33,381 nucleotides of DNA, from the IMG/VR virus record IMGVR_UViG_3300006919_000210, positions 1-33,381 of that record. One strand, written 5' to 3'. The position numbers and the translations under genes were made by a program. Below the pieces are notes generated by a model. The model searched no databases. It was not told the DNA's origin and saw nothing but the letters and a program-made list of their open reading frames with translations. Numbering within the stretch: the stretch's first letter is position 1; every line of letters begins with the position of its first letter. Shown piece after piece: positions 1 to 7,664 of the stretch. This stretch comes from a virus.

Positions 1-85
1 TCTTCAACACGTTCAAGACCACTTTCAAGCGATTTTGAACGATGGTGATATTGTTGTTAACTATAATAAAAAACTAAAACGTTAA
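1..85 (+). CDS. C-terminal end of an upstream head gene (partial)
   Basis: An open frame entering from the left edge (codons from base 2) gives 27 residues ending in NYNKKLKR before a TAA at 83-85. The scaffold start codon follows one base later (ATG at 87), the same tight packing as the rest of the operon, so this is very probably the 3' end of the preceding head gene. In related phages the genes before the scaffold are the portal and small head proteins. The visible fragment is too short to say which this is. Confidence 0.6.
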   Translation, partial: LQHVQDHFQAILNDGDIVVNYNKKLKR

Positions 86-86
86 T

Positions 87-1058
87 ATGGCAGAAGAAAC
101 CACTAATACGGAATCTGCGAATCCAGAAGAAGCATTTTTAAGTGTCTTGCAGGGTAATCAAGATGCTGAACCAGTAGCCGAAGAGACTGCAGACGCAGTT
201 GAAGCGGAAAGTTTAGAAGAAGAGACTGAAGAAATCGAAGCAGATCAATCAGAAGTCTCTGACGAAGTAGAAGTTGTTGAAGAAGAAGCAGTTACTAGAT
301 ACGTCTTACCCGTTGGTGAAAATGGAGAAGACGTAGAAGTAGATGCGTCAGAAATTAACAACTATCTACTCCGTCAACAAGACTACACCAAAAAGACTCA
401 AACGTTAGCTGAACAACGAAAAGCATTAGAAGCAGAACGGAACTCTATTAGAGCAATCCAGCAACTAGGGCAGGAGTTAAAAGGCGAGTTTGAAGCGTTG
501 CGGGAAACCGAAGACAGTCAACCGAATCAAGAGTATTGGAACCAACTTAAAGTTGACAATCCGATGCAATATATGATCGAGAGACAGGAGTACCAAGATC
601 GTTTAAGGGAACGTGACCAGAAGATGAAGAAGTTGCAATATCTGCAACATCAAATGGAGGAACAACGTCAGTTGGAATTCCAGCAAAATCTGGTAAACGA
701 GCAAGACAAACTAAGTCAAGCAATTCCAGAGTGGGATGACCCCGAAGTAGCCACAAGAGAACGTCAAGCGTTACGTCTTTATGGTATTTCGCAGGGTTAT
801 CAAGAGAACGAAATGGCTTCTGTTTATGATCATCGTGCGGTTTCTGTTTTAAGGAAAGCTATGCTTTGGGACAACCTTCAATCGAAAAGAGCAGGGATAA
901 AGACCAAAGTATTACAAAAACCCGCAGTTGGAGGGAATGTTAGTTTAAACACTCCGTCCAGAAAACTTACTGATTTAACCAAAGCCAAAAGGCAATTAAA
1001 TAAAACGGGTAGTAATGACGATGCTACTAGAGCATTTGAAGCATTACTAAATAGCTAA
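87..1058 (+). CDS. Capsid scaffolding/assembly protein
   Basis: This 323-aa protein sits directly upstream of the major capsid gene, the usual place for a scaffold. Residues 1-70 are extremely acidic (runs of Glu, Asp, Ala and Val). After a short segment around residue 75 with LRQQDYTKKTQTLAEQR, the middle (about 90-210) is rich in Gln, Glu, Arg and Lys and should form a long helix or coiled coil. The C-terminus is basic (KLTDLTKAKRQLNKTG), as expected for the part of a scaffold that contacts coat subunits. The QxDYTxKTQxLAEQR stretch is typical of podovirus-type capsid assembly proteins. I infer that it nucleates procapsid assembly and is released on maturation. No Shine-Dalgarno sequence is evident, so initiation is probably coupled to the upstream gene. 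Confidence 0.75.
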   Translation: MAEETTNTESANPEEAFLSVLQGNQDAEPVAEETADAVEAESLEEETEEIEADQSEVSDEVEVVEEEAVTRYVLPVGENGEDVEVDASEINNYLLRQQDYTKKTQTLAEQRKALEAERNSIRAIQQLGQELKGEFEALRETEDSQPNQEYWNQLKVDNPMQYMIERQEYQDRLRERDQKMKKLQYLQHQMEEQRQLEFQQNLVNEQDKLSQAIPEWDDPEVATRERQALRLYGISQGYQENEMASVYDHRAVSVLRKAMLWDNLQSKRAGIKTKVLQKPAVGGNVSLNTPSRKLTDLTKAKRQLNKTGSNDDATRAFEALLNS

Positions 1059-1071
1059 TTGAAAGGAAACT

Positions 1072-2079
1072 ATGGCTATTAGTGTAACCGCCTCTCACGT
1101 TGCTGAAAGTTACGATTCTGGCAATATGAAGGCTGATGTCAGCGACATTATTTTTAATATTGACCCCAGCGAAACTCCCCTGCTTTCTAATATGGGAACA
1201 AGGGACGTTGCTAATACCACTTTTGAGTGGAATGTGGAAGACCTTCCCTCAAGTGGTGTAACCAATAAAAAGAAGGAAGGTGCAGACTTTACTTCTGAAG
1301 CAGTAACACAAGTTACTCGCAAAACTAACGTTACTCAAATCTCATCCCGTAACGCAACAGTAACGGGTACGATGACTGCAGTTTCGCAGTATGGGAAACA
1401 GTCTGAAATGGCTCATCAGATGATGTTAGTTTCAAAAGCGTTGAAGCTTGATATCGATAAAGCTATTGGATCGCATAACAAGCAAGAAGCGGGTGCTGGT
1501 GACCAAGCATCTAGTTCAGAACGTCAGACTCAATCACTTACTCACCAGATTTCTAGGGGGAATAATGTGGTTGTAAAAGATTCTGGTGGAACTACCGTTC
1601 CGTCTTCAGATACGGGTGCATATACGGAAGGATCTGGTGCAGAATCCCTTACAGAGACTTTCTTTGTAGACGTTGCAGAGAAAATCTATGAGAACGGGGG
1701 TAAGCTTGATTCCGTTATTTGTACTCCTGCAGTTAAGCGAGAAATTTCGGACTTTACTGGTAGGGGAGGAACACAAGTAATTGTTGATGAAACTAAAGTG
1801 ACATCAAACGTTACTCTTTTTGCATCTGATTTCGGAAACGTTAAGGTAATGATTTCCAGAAATTTAGATACATACGGTTCATCTGGGGCAGGAGGTTGTG
1901 ACTTGCTTTTCGTAGATTTTAGTATGGCAAAAGTGGCGTTTTTACGTCCTTTCACCAGACAAAATATTGCGAAACAGGGTGACTCTGACTCTGAACAGAT
2001 TTTGGCAGAATGGGGCGTTCAGTTAAGTAATCCCGATAGTGCAGGGGTTCGTCACAATTTGTCAAACACCTATAGTTAA
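1072..2079 (+). CDS. Major capsid protein, SU10-like (DUF5309 type)
   Basis: This 335-aa protein forms the head shell. Its N-terminal region, with ADVSDIIFNIDPSETPLLSN followed by an EWxxEDLP segment, is the recognisable signature of the SU10-type major capsid family (HK97 fold). The central part has the family pattern of a lysine/methionine-rich helix (residues about 105-135) and a later FVDVAEKIYENGGKLDSVIC segment. The C-terminus carries the W(G)VQLSNPDSAGVRHN-type ending of such proteins. A good ribosome site (AAAGGA, about 1063-1068) precedes the ATG. The gene is followed at once by a strong hairpin terminator, consistent with a highly expressed transcript ending here. Assignment rests on recalled family pattern and position after the scaffold. 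Confidence 0.88.
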   Translation: MAISVTASHVAESYDSGNMKADVSDIIFNIDPSETPLLSNMGTRDVANTTFEWNVEDLPSSGVTNKKKEGADFTSEAVTQVTRKTNVTQISSRNATVTGTMTAVSQYGKQSEMAHQMMLVSKALKLDIDKAIGSHNKQEAGAGDQASSSERQTQSLTHQISRGNNVVVKDSGGTTVPSSDTGAYTEGSGAESLTETFFVDVAEKIYENGGKLDSVICTPAVKREISDFTGRGGTQVIVDETKVTSNVTLFASDFGNVKVMISRNLDTYGSSGAGGCDLLFVDFSMAKVAFLRPFTRQNIAKQGDSDSEQILAEWGVQLSNPDSAGVRHNLSNTYS

Positions 2080-2088
2080 TAACTAATC

Positions 2089-2120
2089 GGGCGGGGCATC
2101 ATACCCCGCCCATATTTCTT
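2089..2120 (+). terminator. Intrinsic terminator after the capsid gene
   Basis: A perfect 8-bp GC-rich stem, GGGCGGGG (2089-2096) and CCCCGCCC (2104-2111), encloses a 7-base loop and is followed by a T-rich tail (ATATTTCTT). It begins 9 bases after the capsid stop codon. Since more structural genes follow on the same strand without an obvious strong promoter, it probably acts as a partial terminator that raises capsid mRNA relative to downstream genes. Confidence 0.85.
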
Positions 2121-2171
2121 CTAATAATTATAGAACCGTATCCTATTAGTTTAGGGTAGGGTTGTGCAATT

Positions 2172-2474
2172 ATGTCAGCAAAAGTTATCTACGATCATAG
2201 GGGGAATGTTGTGTCCTCTTATGTTAAAGATCCAGACGGTAGAGTAGGATGGATCAAACGTCAAAATCTCGCACCACTTGTTGAAGGACTACACTACGCT
2301 AGGGAGTATGGTGTACGCAATAAAAAGGAGGTGTTTAGACCAATCGCAGAAATACCAGAAGCCGTAGTGGATGATATGATGCGTAGTGGCAGATTTTTTG
2401 ACCCTAAAGAACTAAAAAAGTGGGCAAACGATCCACATAATAAAAAACTTAGATACACCAACGGACGGTATTAA
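2172..2474 (+). CDS. Small head-region protein, function unknown
   Basis: A 100-aa basic soluble protein of mixed alpha/beta character. No catalytic motif or membrane segment is visible. It lies between the capsid terminator and the adaptor gene, so a head-completion or head-tail role is likely by position only. The next gene starts inside its stop codon (TAATG at 2472-2476), which indicates translational coupling. The 92 bases before it hold the capsid terminator and an inverted repeat TTCTA/TAGAA (2119-2135). Confidence 0.75.
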   Translation: MSAKVIYDHRGNVVSSYVKDPDGRVGWIKRQNLAPLVEGLHYAREYGVRNKKEVFRPIAEIPEAVVDDMMRSGRFFDPKELKKWANDPHNKKLRYTNGRY

Positions 2475-2662
2475 TGAACGAAAGAATACAAGCCGAAATT
2501 GATAAGATGTTGGATGGTGAATACCCAGACATCTCCGTTATGACTAAATACTCAAACTCCGTAAGAGGTGGAGTTGGGTCTTTTATGATAATGGCACAAA
2601 TTGCTCAACGAGCCGTTGAGAGAAAAGGCAAGAAGAAAGCAACTCCTAAAGCAGAGGAGTAA
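2474..2662 (+). CDS. 62-aa hypothetical protein
   Basis: A short protein coupled to the previous gene by a one-base TAATG overlap and followed three bases later by the adaptor gene. The sequence has an N-terminal helix (MNERIQAEIDKMLDGEYPD), a middle containing GGVGSFMIMAQIAQRAVER, and a Lys-rich end. I do not recognise a family. Its 3' end also supplies the GAGGAG ribosome site for the adaptor gene. Confidence 0.65.
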   Translation: MNERIQAEIDKMLDGEYPDISVMTKYSNSVRGGVGSFMIMAQIAQRAVERKGKKKATPKAEE

Positions 2663-2665
2663 ACG

Positions 2666-3307
2666 TTGGCAATCACTAATTTTAGTGAATTAAAGACGGG
2701 AATCGCCAATTGGTTGAATCGGTCTGATTTAACGGATCGCATACCAGAGTTTATTGACTTATGCGAAACCGAATTGGACCGTCAACTAAGGACAACGGAT
2801 CAACTGACTCGATCCACCACACCTATAACGGGTCAGTATGCGTCTTTACCAACTGATTTCCTGCAGATTAGAAACATACAGTTAGATACGTCTCCTGTTA
2901 AGCGTCTTCAGTATTTAACGCCAGACCGATTGGATGACGAAAGACGGACCACTTACCGTTCTTCTGGCGAACCCGTTTATTACTCGATATTGGGCAACAA
3001 TATGGAGTTTGCGCCCACACCAGACGCAACCTACACACTTCAAATTGCATACTACGCCAGACTATCAAAATTATCAGACTCCAATACCACAAATTTCCTA
3101 ATTACAAATCATCCAGATATCTATCTGTACGGGTCTTTAAAACACGCAGAACCCTTTCTTATGAATGACGAAAGAATCGTTGTCTGGGGAACGTTATATG
3201 AACGTGCGTTGGAGCAATTAAGACTACAAGAAGAAGCACAAAAGTCTGGTGACGGGATGATGCAGATGAAACCGAAATATAGGCTGGATACGGGTGCGTG
3301 GAGATGA
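2666..3307 (+). CDS. Head-tail adaptor protein (SU10 adaptor-like)
   Basis: This 213-aa protein matches the pattern of the phage adaptor family related to SU10 and P22 gp4, which forms the ring beneath the portal. The N-terminal half is a helical bundle with the characteristic W(L)NRSDLTDRIPEFIDLCET segment and LDRQLRT. The middle contains LPTDFLQIRNIQL and a beta region with YSILGNNMEFAPTP. The C-terminal half has the family's YYARLSKLSD...N(F)LI...HPDIYLYGSLKHAEPFL element. The start is TTG at 2666, chosen because GAGGAG (2654-2659) stands six bases ahead and no ATG fits near the N-terminus. It is the best evidence here for a short-tailed phage neck. Confidence 0.85.
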   Translation: MAITNFSELKTGIANWLNRSDLTDRIPEFIDLCETELDRQLRTTDQLTRSTTPITGQYASLPTDFLQIRNIQLDTSPVKRLQYLTPDRLDDERRTTYRSSGEPVYYSILGNNMEFAPTPDATYTLQIAYYARLSKLSDSNTTNFLITNHPDIYLYGSLKHAEPFLMNDERIVVWGTLYERALEQLRLQEEAQKSGDGMMQMKPKYRLDTGAWR

Positions 3308-3519
3308 GTTACACAAGCCTATCCGATCCTAACAATACTTACTCTGGGACTTCAGTAAGTAGACAAAATACTTATGGTACGGGCTACTATCAGCAATTTC
3401 CTTATGGCGAAGGATATGTCGATTTAAGTGTTTCTTCGTCAAGTTATACCAATCAAACGGTAACAACGAATACCTACACCAATCTAACGGTTTCTAGTAA
3501 TACTTATACGGAACAATAA
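3304..3519 (+). CDS. Small Tyr/Thr/Ser-rich structural protein
   Basis: About 71 aa beginning at the ATG at 3304, which overlaps the adaptor stop (ATGA). A GTG six bases upstream would add two residues but lacks the coupling. The protein is low in complexity. The C-terminal half contains a roughly ten-residue repeat of the form (S/N)-x-Y-T-N-x-T-V, seen as SYTNQTV, TYTNLTV and a final TYTEQ, which suggests alternating beta strands. The next gene starts within its stop codon (TAATG). I infer a small tail or fibre component. No family is recognised. Confidence 0.6.
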   Translation: MSYTSLSDPNNTYSGTSVSRQNTYGTGYYQQFPYGEGYVDLSVSSSSYTNQTVTTNTYTNLTVSSNTYTEQ

Positions 3520-4778
3520 TGGCTAATACATTCACCACAAATTACTCACTAACAAAAAGTGAAGTTGGGGCCAATAATGATAATTGGGGTACAGATTTAA
3601 ACAACGCATTAGATTCAGTTGACGGGCAAATAGTTCGCAAAGTTGACAAGACGGATTTAGTCACCCAAACCTCAAATAAAATTGCGTTTAGTGGTAATTC
3701 TCTTGTGGGTAATTCTTCATCTGCTTCTACAATTTTTCAGAATTTTCAAGCGGGTGATATTATAAGTATTGCTGGTTCTTCTAACTCTGGGAATAACGGT
3801 AATCATACAATTAGCTCAAAAACAAATGCTTATACATTAGTGACGAGTACAACGTTTACGAATGAGCCAGAAGGGGCAACTTTAAGTTACCATTTGGTTC
3901 CTAAGTATTCAGAAGTTGATATAGACGGAGGTACTATTGACGGGGCAACTATTGGTGGAGCAACTATAGCAACGTCTGATATTACCGTTGGTGCTGGGAA
4001 AACACTTAATGTTACAGATGGTACTTTAACATTAGGAAATAACAAAATTACAACGGCATCCATTATTGACGATAATGTAACTTACGCAAAAATACAGAAT
4101 GTAAGTGCAGATGAAAGAATCTTAGGAAGAGTTTCTGGTGCAGACGGGCCAATTGAAGAACTTACACAAGCACAAGTAAAAACTTTTATTGGCAACGCAA
4201 CTACAAGCGCAAGTGGGTTGATGAGTGGTAGCGACAAGACTGCAGTAGACGGGCAGGGTATGCGTCACTTACTTAATGTTTCTGCAGATAACTCAAGTAC
4301 CACTTTAGACATAAATCTATCTAGTTATTCTTATGACCACTACAAAATAATTATAAAGCATCTTGCCCCTGCTACGGACAATGCAAGTTTTGATATAATT
4401 TTAGGGACAAGTAGTAGTAGCTTTGCAACAACAAGTAGTTATTTTATGGTGGGTAGAGCCTTATATTGGAATTCTAATGGGCTTAACGGAGATGGTAGAT
4501 ATAACAAGACCGATGTTATAGCCGACTTAACAACCATAGGTTCTAATTCTGCAGGGGGTGCTCATGGAGAATTAAATCTTTTTGACTTACATAGCACATC
4601 CTATTACACAACGGCTGAATTTACTGCTACGGAATATGATGTAACAGATGGTGATATTAACCGAATAAATCAATCTTGTGCAAGAACTTCAGCAACTAAT
4701 GACGCTTATGTAAGAATTATTTGTAATTCGGGAAATATAAAACAAGGGAAAGTTTCTGTATACGCAATACTAAATTAA
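3519..4778 (+). CDS. Tail fibre-like protein
   Basis: A 419-aa fibre-type protein. The N-terminus (MANTFTTNYSLTKSEVGANN) resembles the start of the next gene's product and probably anchors to the tail. The middle has repetitive glycine/threonine beta motifs (VDIDGGTIDGATIGGATIA) and a module TYAKIQNVSADERILGRVSG continuing to ATTSASGLMSGSDKT. A diverged copy of this module lies in the fibre at 12958-14325. The last ~150 residues look like an independent beta-sandwich receptor-binding domain. It begins one base before the preceding stop ends. It presumably acts in host recognition. The exact receptor cannot be inferred. Confidence 0.75.
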   Translation: MANTFTTNYSLTKSEVGANNDNWGTDLNNALDSVDGQIVRKVDKTDLVTQTSNKIAFSGNSLVGNSSSASTIFQNFQAGDIISIAGSSNSGNNGNHTISSKTNAYTLVTSTTFTNEPEGATLSYHLVPKYSEVDIDGGTIDGATIGGATIATSDITVGAGKTLNVTDGTLTLGNNKITTASIIDDNVTYAKIQNVSADERILGRVSGADGPIEELTQAQVKTFIGNATTSASGLMSGSDKTAVDGQGMRHLLNVSADNSSTTLDINLSSYSYDHYKIIIKHLAPATDNASFDIILGTSSSSFATTSSYFMVGRALYWNSNGLNGDGRYNKTDVIADLTTIGSNSAGGAHGELNLFDLHSTSYYTTAEFTATEYDVTDGDINRINQSCARTSATNDAYVRIICNSGNIKQGKVSVYAILN

Positions 4779-4782
4779 TTAA

Positions 4783-5565
4783 ATGGCAGACTCATCCACA
4801 ACCAAACTTAGTTTAACCCTACCAGAAGTTGACGTTTCTACTACTTGGGCAACGTCAATAAACAACAACTTCACAACGTTAGATGACTCCGTTTTATTAA
4901 CTAATACCCAAACATTAGAAAATAAAACTCTTACTGATTGTGATGCGACTACGCAAGCTACGGGCAATAACTCGACAAAAATTGCGACAACTGCATTTGT
5001 TAAAGCTGAATTGGCTTTGCAGGACGCACTCTCAGAGTTATTGGATGTCGATGTTTCTAGTGCTAACAATAATGATGTTCTTGCTTACAATAGCTCAAAT
5101 CAAAAATTTGTAAACAAAACGGCAAGTAATGCGGGTCTTCAGCCAACAATTGCAGACGGTGACTTAACAATAGCAAAAACTAACGGTCTGCAGAGTGCTT
5201 TAGATGCCAAATTAGATAGTTCCGCACACACTAAAGCGTCACTAGATGTTGATCACTTAATTACACTTTCGGGGGTAACGGATGCTTCTGACGATTTAGG
5301 TACGTTTACGGGGTCTACAATTGCAGACTCTTCAACAATAAAAGCGTCACTTCAATCTTTAGAGACTGCAGTAGAAACCAAACAAGATACCATTAGTTCG
5401 TCAGCAAGAATTAACGCAGATTTGATACACGATGGTTCAATTAGTAATACAGAATTTGGTCACTTAAACGGGGTTACTTCTAACATCCAAACACAAATTA
5501 ATTCGTTGTCTGGTTCTACAGTAACCGAAGCAGATATTGTTGCTCTTTCAATTGCTCTTGGCTAG
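4783..5565 (+). CDS. Tail fibre-like protein
   Basis: A 260-aa protein with an N-terminal segment paralogous to the previous fibre (SLTLPEVDVSTTWATSINNN against SLTKSEVGANNDNWGTDLNN). It then has the phage-fibre signature LENKTLTD...NNSTKIATTAFVKAEL and several helical/beta repeats including LQSALDAKLDSSAHT and LQSLETAVETKQD. The whole reads as shaft rather than receptor-binding tip. There are four bases between the previous stop and this start. A role as a fibre shaft or connector is inferred from composition and neighbours. Confidence 0.72.
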   Translation: MADSSTTKLSLTLPEVDVSTTWATSINNNFTTLDDSVLLTNTQTLENKTLTDCDATTQATGNNSTKIATTAFVKAELALQDALSELLDVDVSSANNNDVLAYNSSNQKFVNKTASNAGLQPTIADGDLTIAKTNGLQSALDAKLDSSAHTKASLDVDHLITLSGVTDASDDLGTFTGSTIADSSTIKASLQSLETAVETKQDTISSSARINADLIHDGSISNTEFGHLNGVTSNIQTQINSLSGSTVTEADIVALSIALG

Positions 5566-5567
5566 TT

Positions 5568-5939
5568 ATGGCAAATACTTTTAAGGTTGTAACAAAAAGC
5601 GGGGTGTCCGCTTCAAGCGGATCACCTACAACGATTTATACTGCGCCTAATTCACCGTCTACAACTTCAATAGTTCTTGCTTTATTAGTCGCTAATAAGC
5701 ACACAACATCAATTAAAGCAACGGTACAGATAGAATCAGATACGGCATCTGGTACTACGGGAGGGGGCGCAAATAACGCTACGGTAAACGTGATTAAAGA
5801 CGTTTCTATAGAAGAAGAAACCAGCCTAGAGATAATGAGTGGGCAGAAGTATGTTTTAATGCCTACAGACGCTTTAAAGATTTATGCGGATAACGCAAAT
5901 CTAGACGTTACATTTAGCTATATGGAGATTACTGCATAA
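5568..5939 (+). CDS. Small beta-rich structural protein
   Basis: A 123-aa protein of almost entirely beta-strand character (TTIYTAPNSPSTTSIVLALL, later TVNVIKDVSIEEETSLEIMS) with no charged catalytic cluster. Proteins of this length and pattern occur among tail fibres of marine phages. The sequence suggests a compact beta-sandwich, perhaps a fibre-associated or baseplate-decoration subunit. The downstream fibre starts in its stop codon (TAATG at 5937-5941). Function is inferred from context only. Confidence 0.65.
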   Translation: MANTFKVVTKSGVSASSGSPTTIYTAPNSPSTTSIVLALLVANKHTTSIKATVQIESDTASGTTGGGANNATVNVIKDVSIEEETSLEIMSGQKYVLMPTDALKIYADNANLDVTFSYMEITA

Positions 5940-7474
5940 TGCCATTTATCGGAAAACAATCCACATCCAATTCTCAGATTACTAATTACACCACAACGGT
6001 TGGTTCTGGTGGGCAGACTAATTTTACAGTAATTATCGAAGGAGGGGATGAGACACACGTTTATTTGAATGGTGTTCTGCTTAAAGAAACAACAGATTAC
6101 ACCGTTAGTTCCACACAAGTTTCTTTGGTTAGTCCTGCAGTAGAAAACGATATTGTTGAGATTAAAGTTTTTAGAAGTTTTGCATTAGTGGATGCAGTAA
6201 AAGCAACGGGTGGGACTATGACAGGAGAACTTGAAGTTCCTACTGTTAAACTAAGTTCAAATGTTATTAAAGCTAGTGATGGTGGGTCAACAATTACTTT
6301 AGACACTTCTGATAATGTTACTTTAGCAGGGAATTTAAAGGTAAAAGATGGTGGAACTATCGGTTCTGCTAGTGATGCAGACGCAATAACTATTAGTTCT
6401 TCTGGTGCAGTAACACTAAGTTCTGATTTCGTTCCTGCAACTCCGTTAAGTCACAGAAATATGATAATTAATGGGGCAATGGAAGTGTCACAAAGAGGAA
6501 CTTCTTTTACCACAGGTAGTGGATATGGTGACTACACATTAGATCGGTTTGCATCTGCTCATACACAGACAGGCAAATTTACAATCGATCAAGTAGAGGA
6601 CGGTCCTACTGGTTTTAAAAATTCACTAAAAGTAACTTCTTCTTCAGCGTATTCAGTTGGTGCTAGTGAAGATTTTTTGATCAGACACAAAATCGAAGGA
6701 AAAAATTGTATACCTTTTGAACAGGGTACATCAAATGCAAAAACTGTTACTTTAAGTTTTTATGTTAAATCTTCTTTGACAGGAACATTTGCAGTATCAT
6801 TTCAAAATAGTGCAGGAAATAGACACTATATTGCAACTTATACAATTTCTAGCGCAAACACTTGGGAAAGAAAAACAATTAGTTTAACTTTAGATACTTC
6901 AGGAACATGGTTGACAACAACTGGCATTGGACTAACCATAGCATTTTCTCTTGGTGTAGGTTCAAACCTTGACGGGACTGCGGGTTCTTGGGCCGATGGT
7001 AATAAGCTGTCTACAAGTAGTTCTGTCGATTTAATATCAACTAATGGAGCTACTTGGTTTTTAACAGGCGTCCAATTAGAACTTGGCAGTGTAGCAACTC
7101 CGTTTGAACACAAAAGTTATGCCGAAGAGTTAAGAAGGTGTGAACGATACTATCATGTAATTTCTGAAACAAACACTAATGGAAAGTACATAGGAATGGG
7201 GTGGAGTTACTCAGCTAATTATTTCACTTGGACTTATGATATTCCTTTAGTAATGAGATCAGCACCAGTAGTAAAAAATTCAACAGGTAGTGCCTTTTAT
7301 TATAACTATCATACTGGTAGTGGTATTAATTACACAACTGTTCCTGCTGGTACAAGAACTAATAGATGTGTAACTTTTGACTTTAATTCAAATGGTAATT
7401 ATACGGCAGGTAATGCAGGTGGAATGTATATAGCTCATGCTGATGCGTATATTCATTTAGACTCGGAGTTATAA
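5939..7474 (+). CDS. Tail fibre / receptor-binding protein
   Basis: A 511-aa fibre protein in three parts. The N-terminal domain (about 1-85, with TNFTVIIEGGDETHVYLNGV and TDYTVSSTQVSLVSPA) is a fibre-attachment beta domain widespread in phage fibres. A short repetitive shaft follows (about 90-165, with TGGTMTGELEVPTVKLSSN). The C-terminal part begins at about residue 173 (HRNMIINGAMEVSQRGTSF) and reads as a carbohydrate-binding-type beta sandwich ending at about residue 400 with TGVQLELGSVATPFEHKSY. That last motif is very common in marine phage fibres. A variable tip of ~110 residues follows. It most likely binds the host surface. Confidence 0.82.
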   Translation: MPFIGKQSTSNSQITNYTTTVGSGGQTNFTVIIEGGDETHVYLNGVLLKETTDYTVSSTQVSLVSPAVENDIVEIKVFRSFALVDAVKATGGTMTGELEVPTVKLSSNVIKASDGGSTITLDTSDNVTLAGNLKVKDGGTIGSASDADAITISSSGAVTLSSDFVPATPLSHRNMIINGAMEVSQRGTSFTTGSGYGDYTLDRFASAHTQTGKFTIDQVEDGPTGFKNSLKVTSSSAYSVGASEDFLIRHKIEGKNCIPFEQGTSNAKTVTLSFYVKSSLTGTFAVSFQNSAGNRHYIATYTISSANTWERKTISLTLDTSGTWLTTTGIGLTIAFSLGVGSNLDGTAGSWADGNKLSTSSSVDLISTNGATWFLTGVQLELGSVATPFEHKSYAEELRRCERYYHVISETNTNGKYIGMGWSYSANYFTWTYDIPLVMRSAPVVKNSTGSAFYYNYHTGSGINYTTVPAGTRTNRCVTFDFNSNGNYTAGNAGGMYIAHADAYIHLDSEL

Positions 7475-7478
7475 TAAC

Positions 7479-7664
7479 ATGGCAATAACTTACAAATATC
7501 ATAAAAACCCTTTGAATGGGGAAAATTGTGCAATTATTTTCTTGAATGAAGAAGGTACTGAATCAACATCTGCACCAATAGATCCAGAAAACACTACCTA
7601 CGCAGAAATTATGAGACAAGTAGAAGCAGGGGAACTAACAATAGAACCAGCGGATGAATTATGA
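7479..7664 (+). CDS. 61-aa hypothetical fibre-associated protein
   Basis: A short acidic protein (ending in VEAGELTIEPADEL) lying between two fibre genes. Its start is 5 bases after the preceding stop, and the next gene's ATG overlaps its stop (ATGA at 7661). The sequence reads as two or three beta strands and one helix (TTYAEIMRQVEAGEL). Position suggests a chaperone or small component for the neighbouring fibre, but no family is recognised. Confidence 0.6.
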   Translation: MAITYKYHKNPLNGENCAIIFLNEEGTESTSAPIDPENTTYAEIMRQVEAGELTIEPADEL

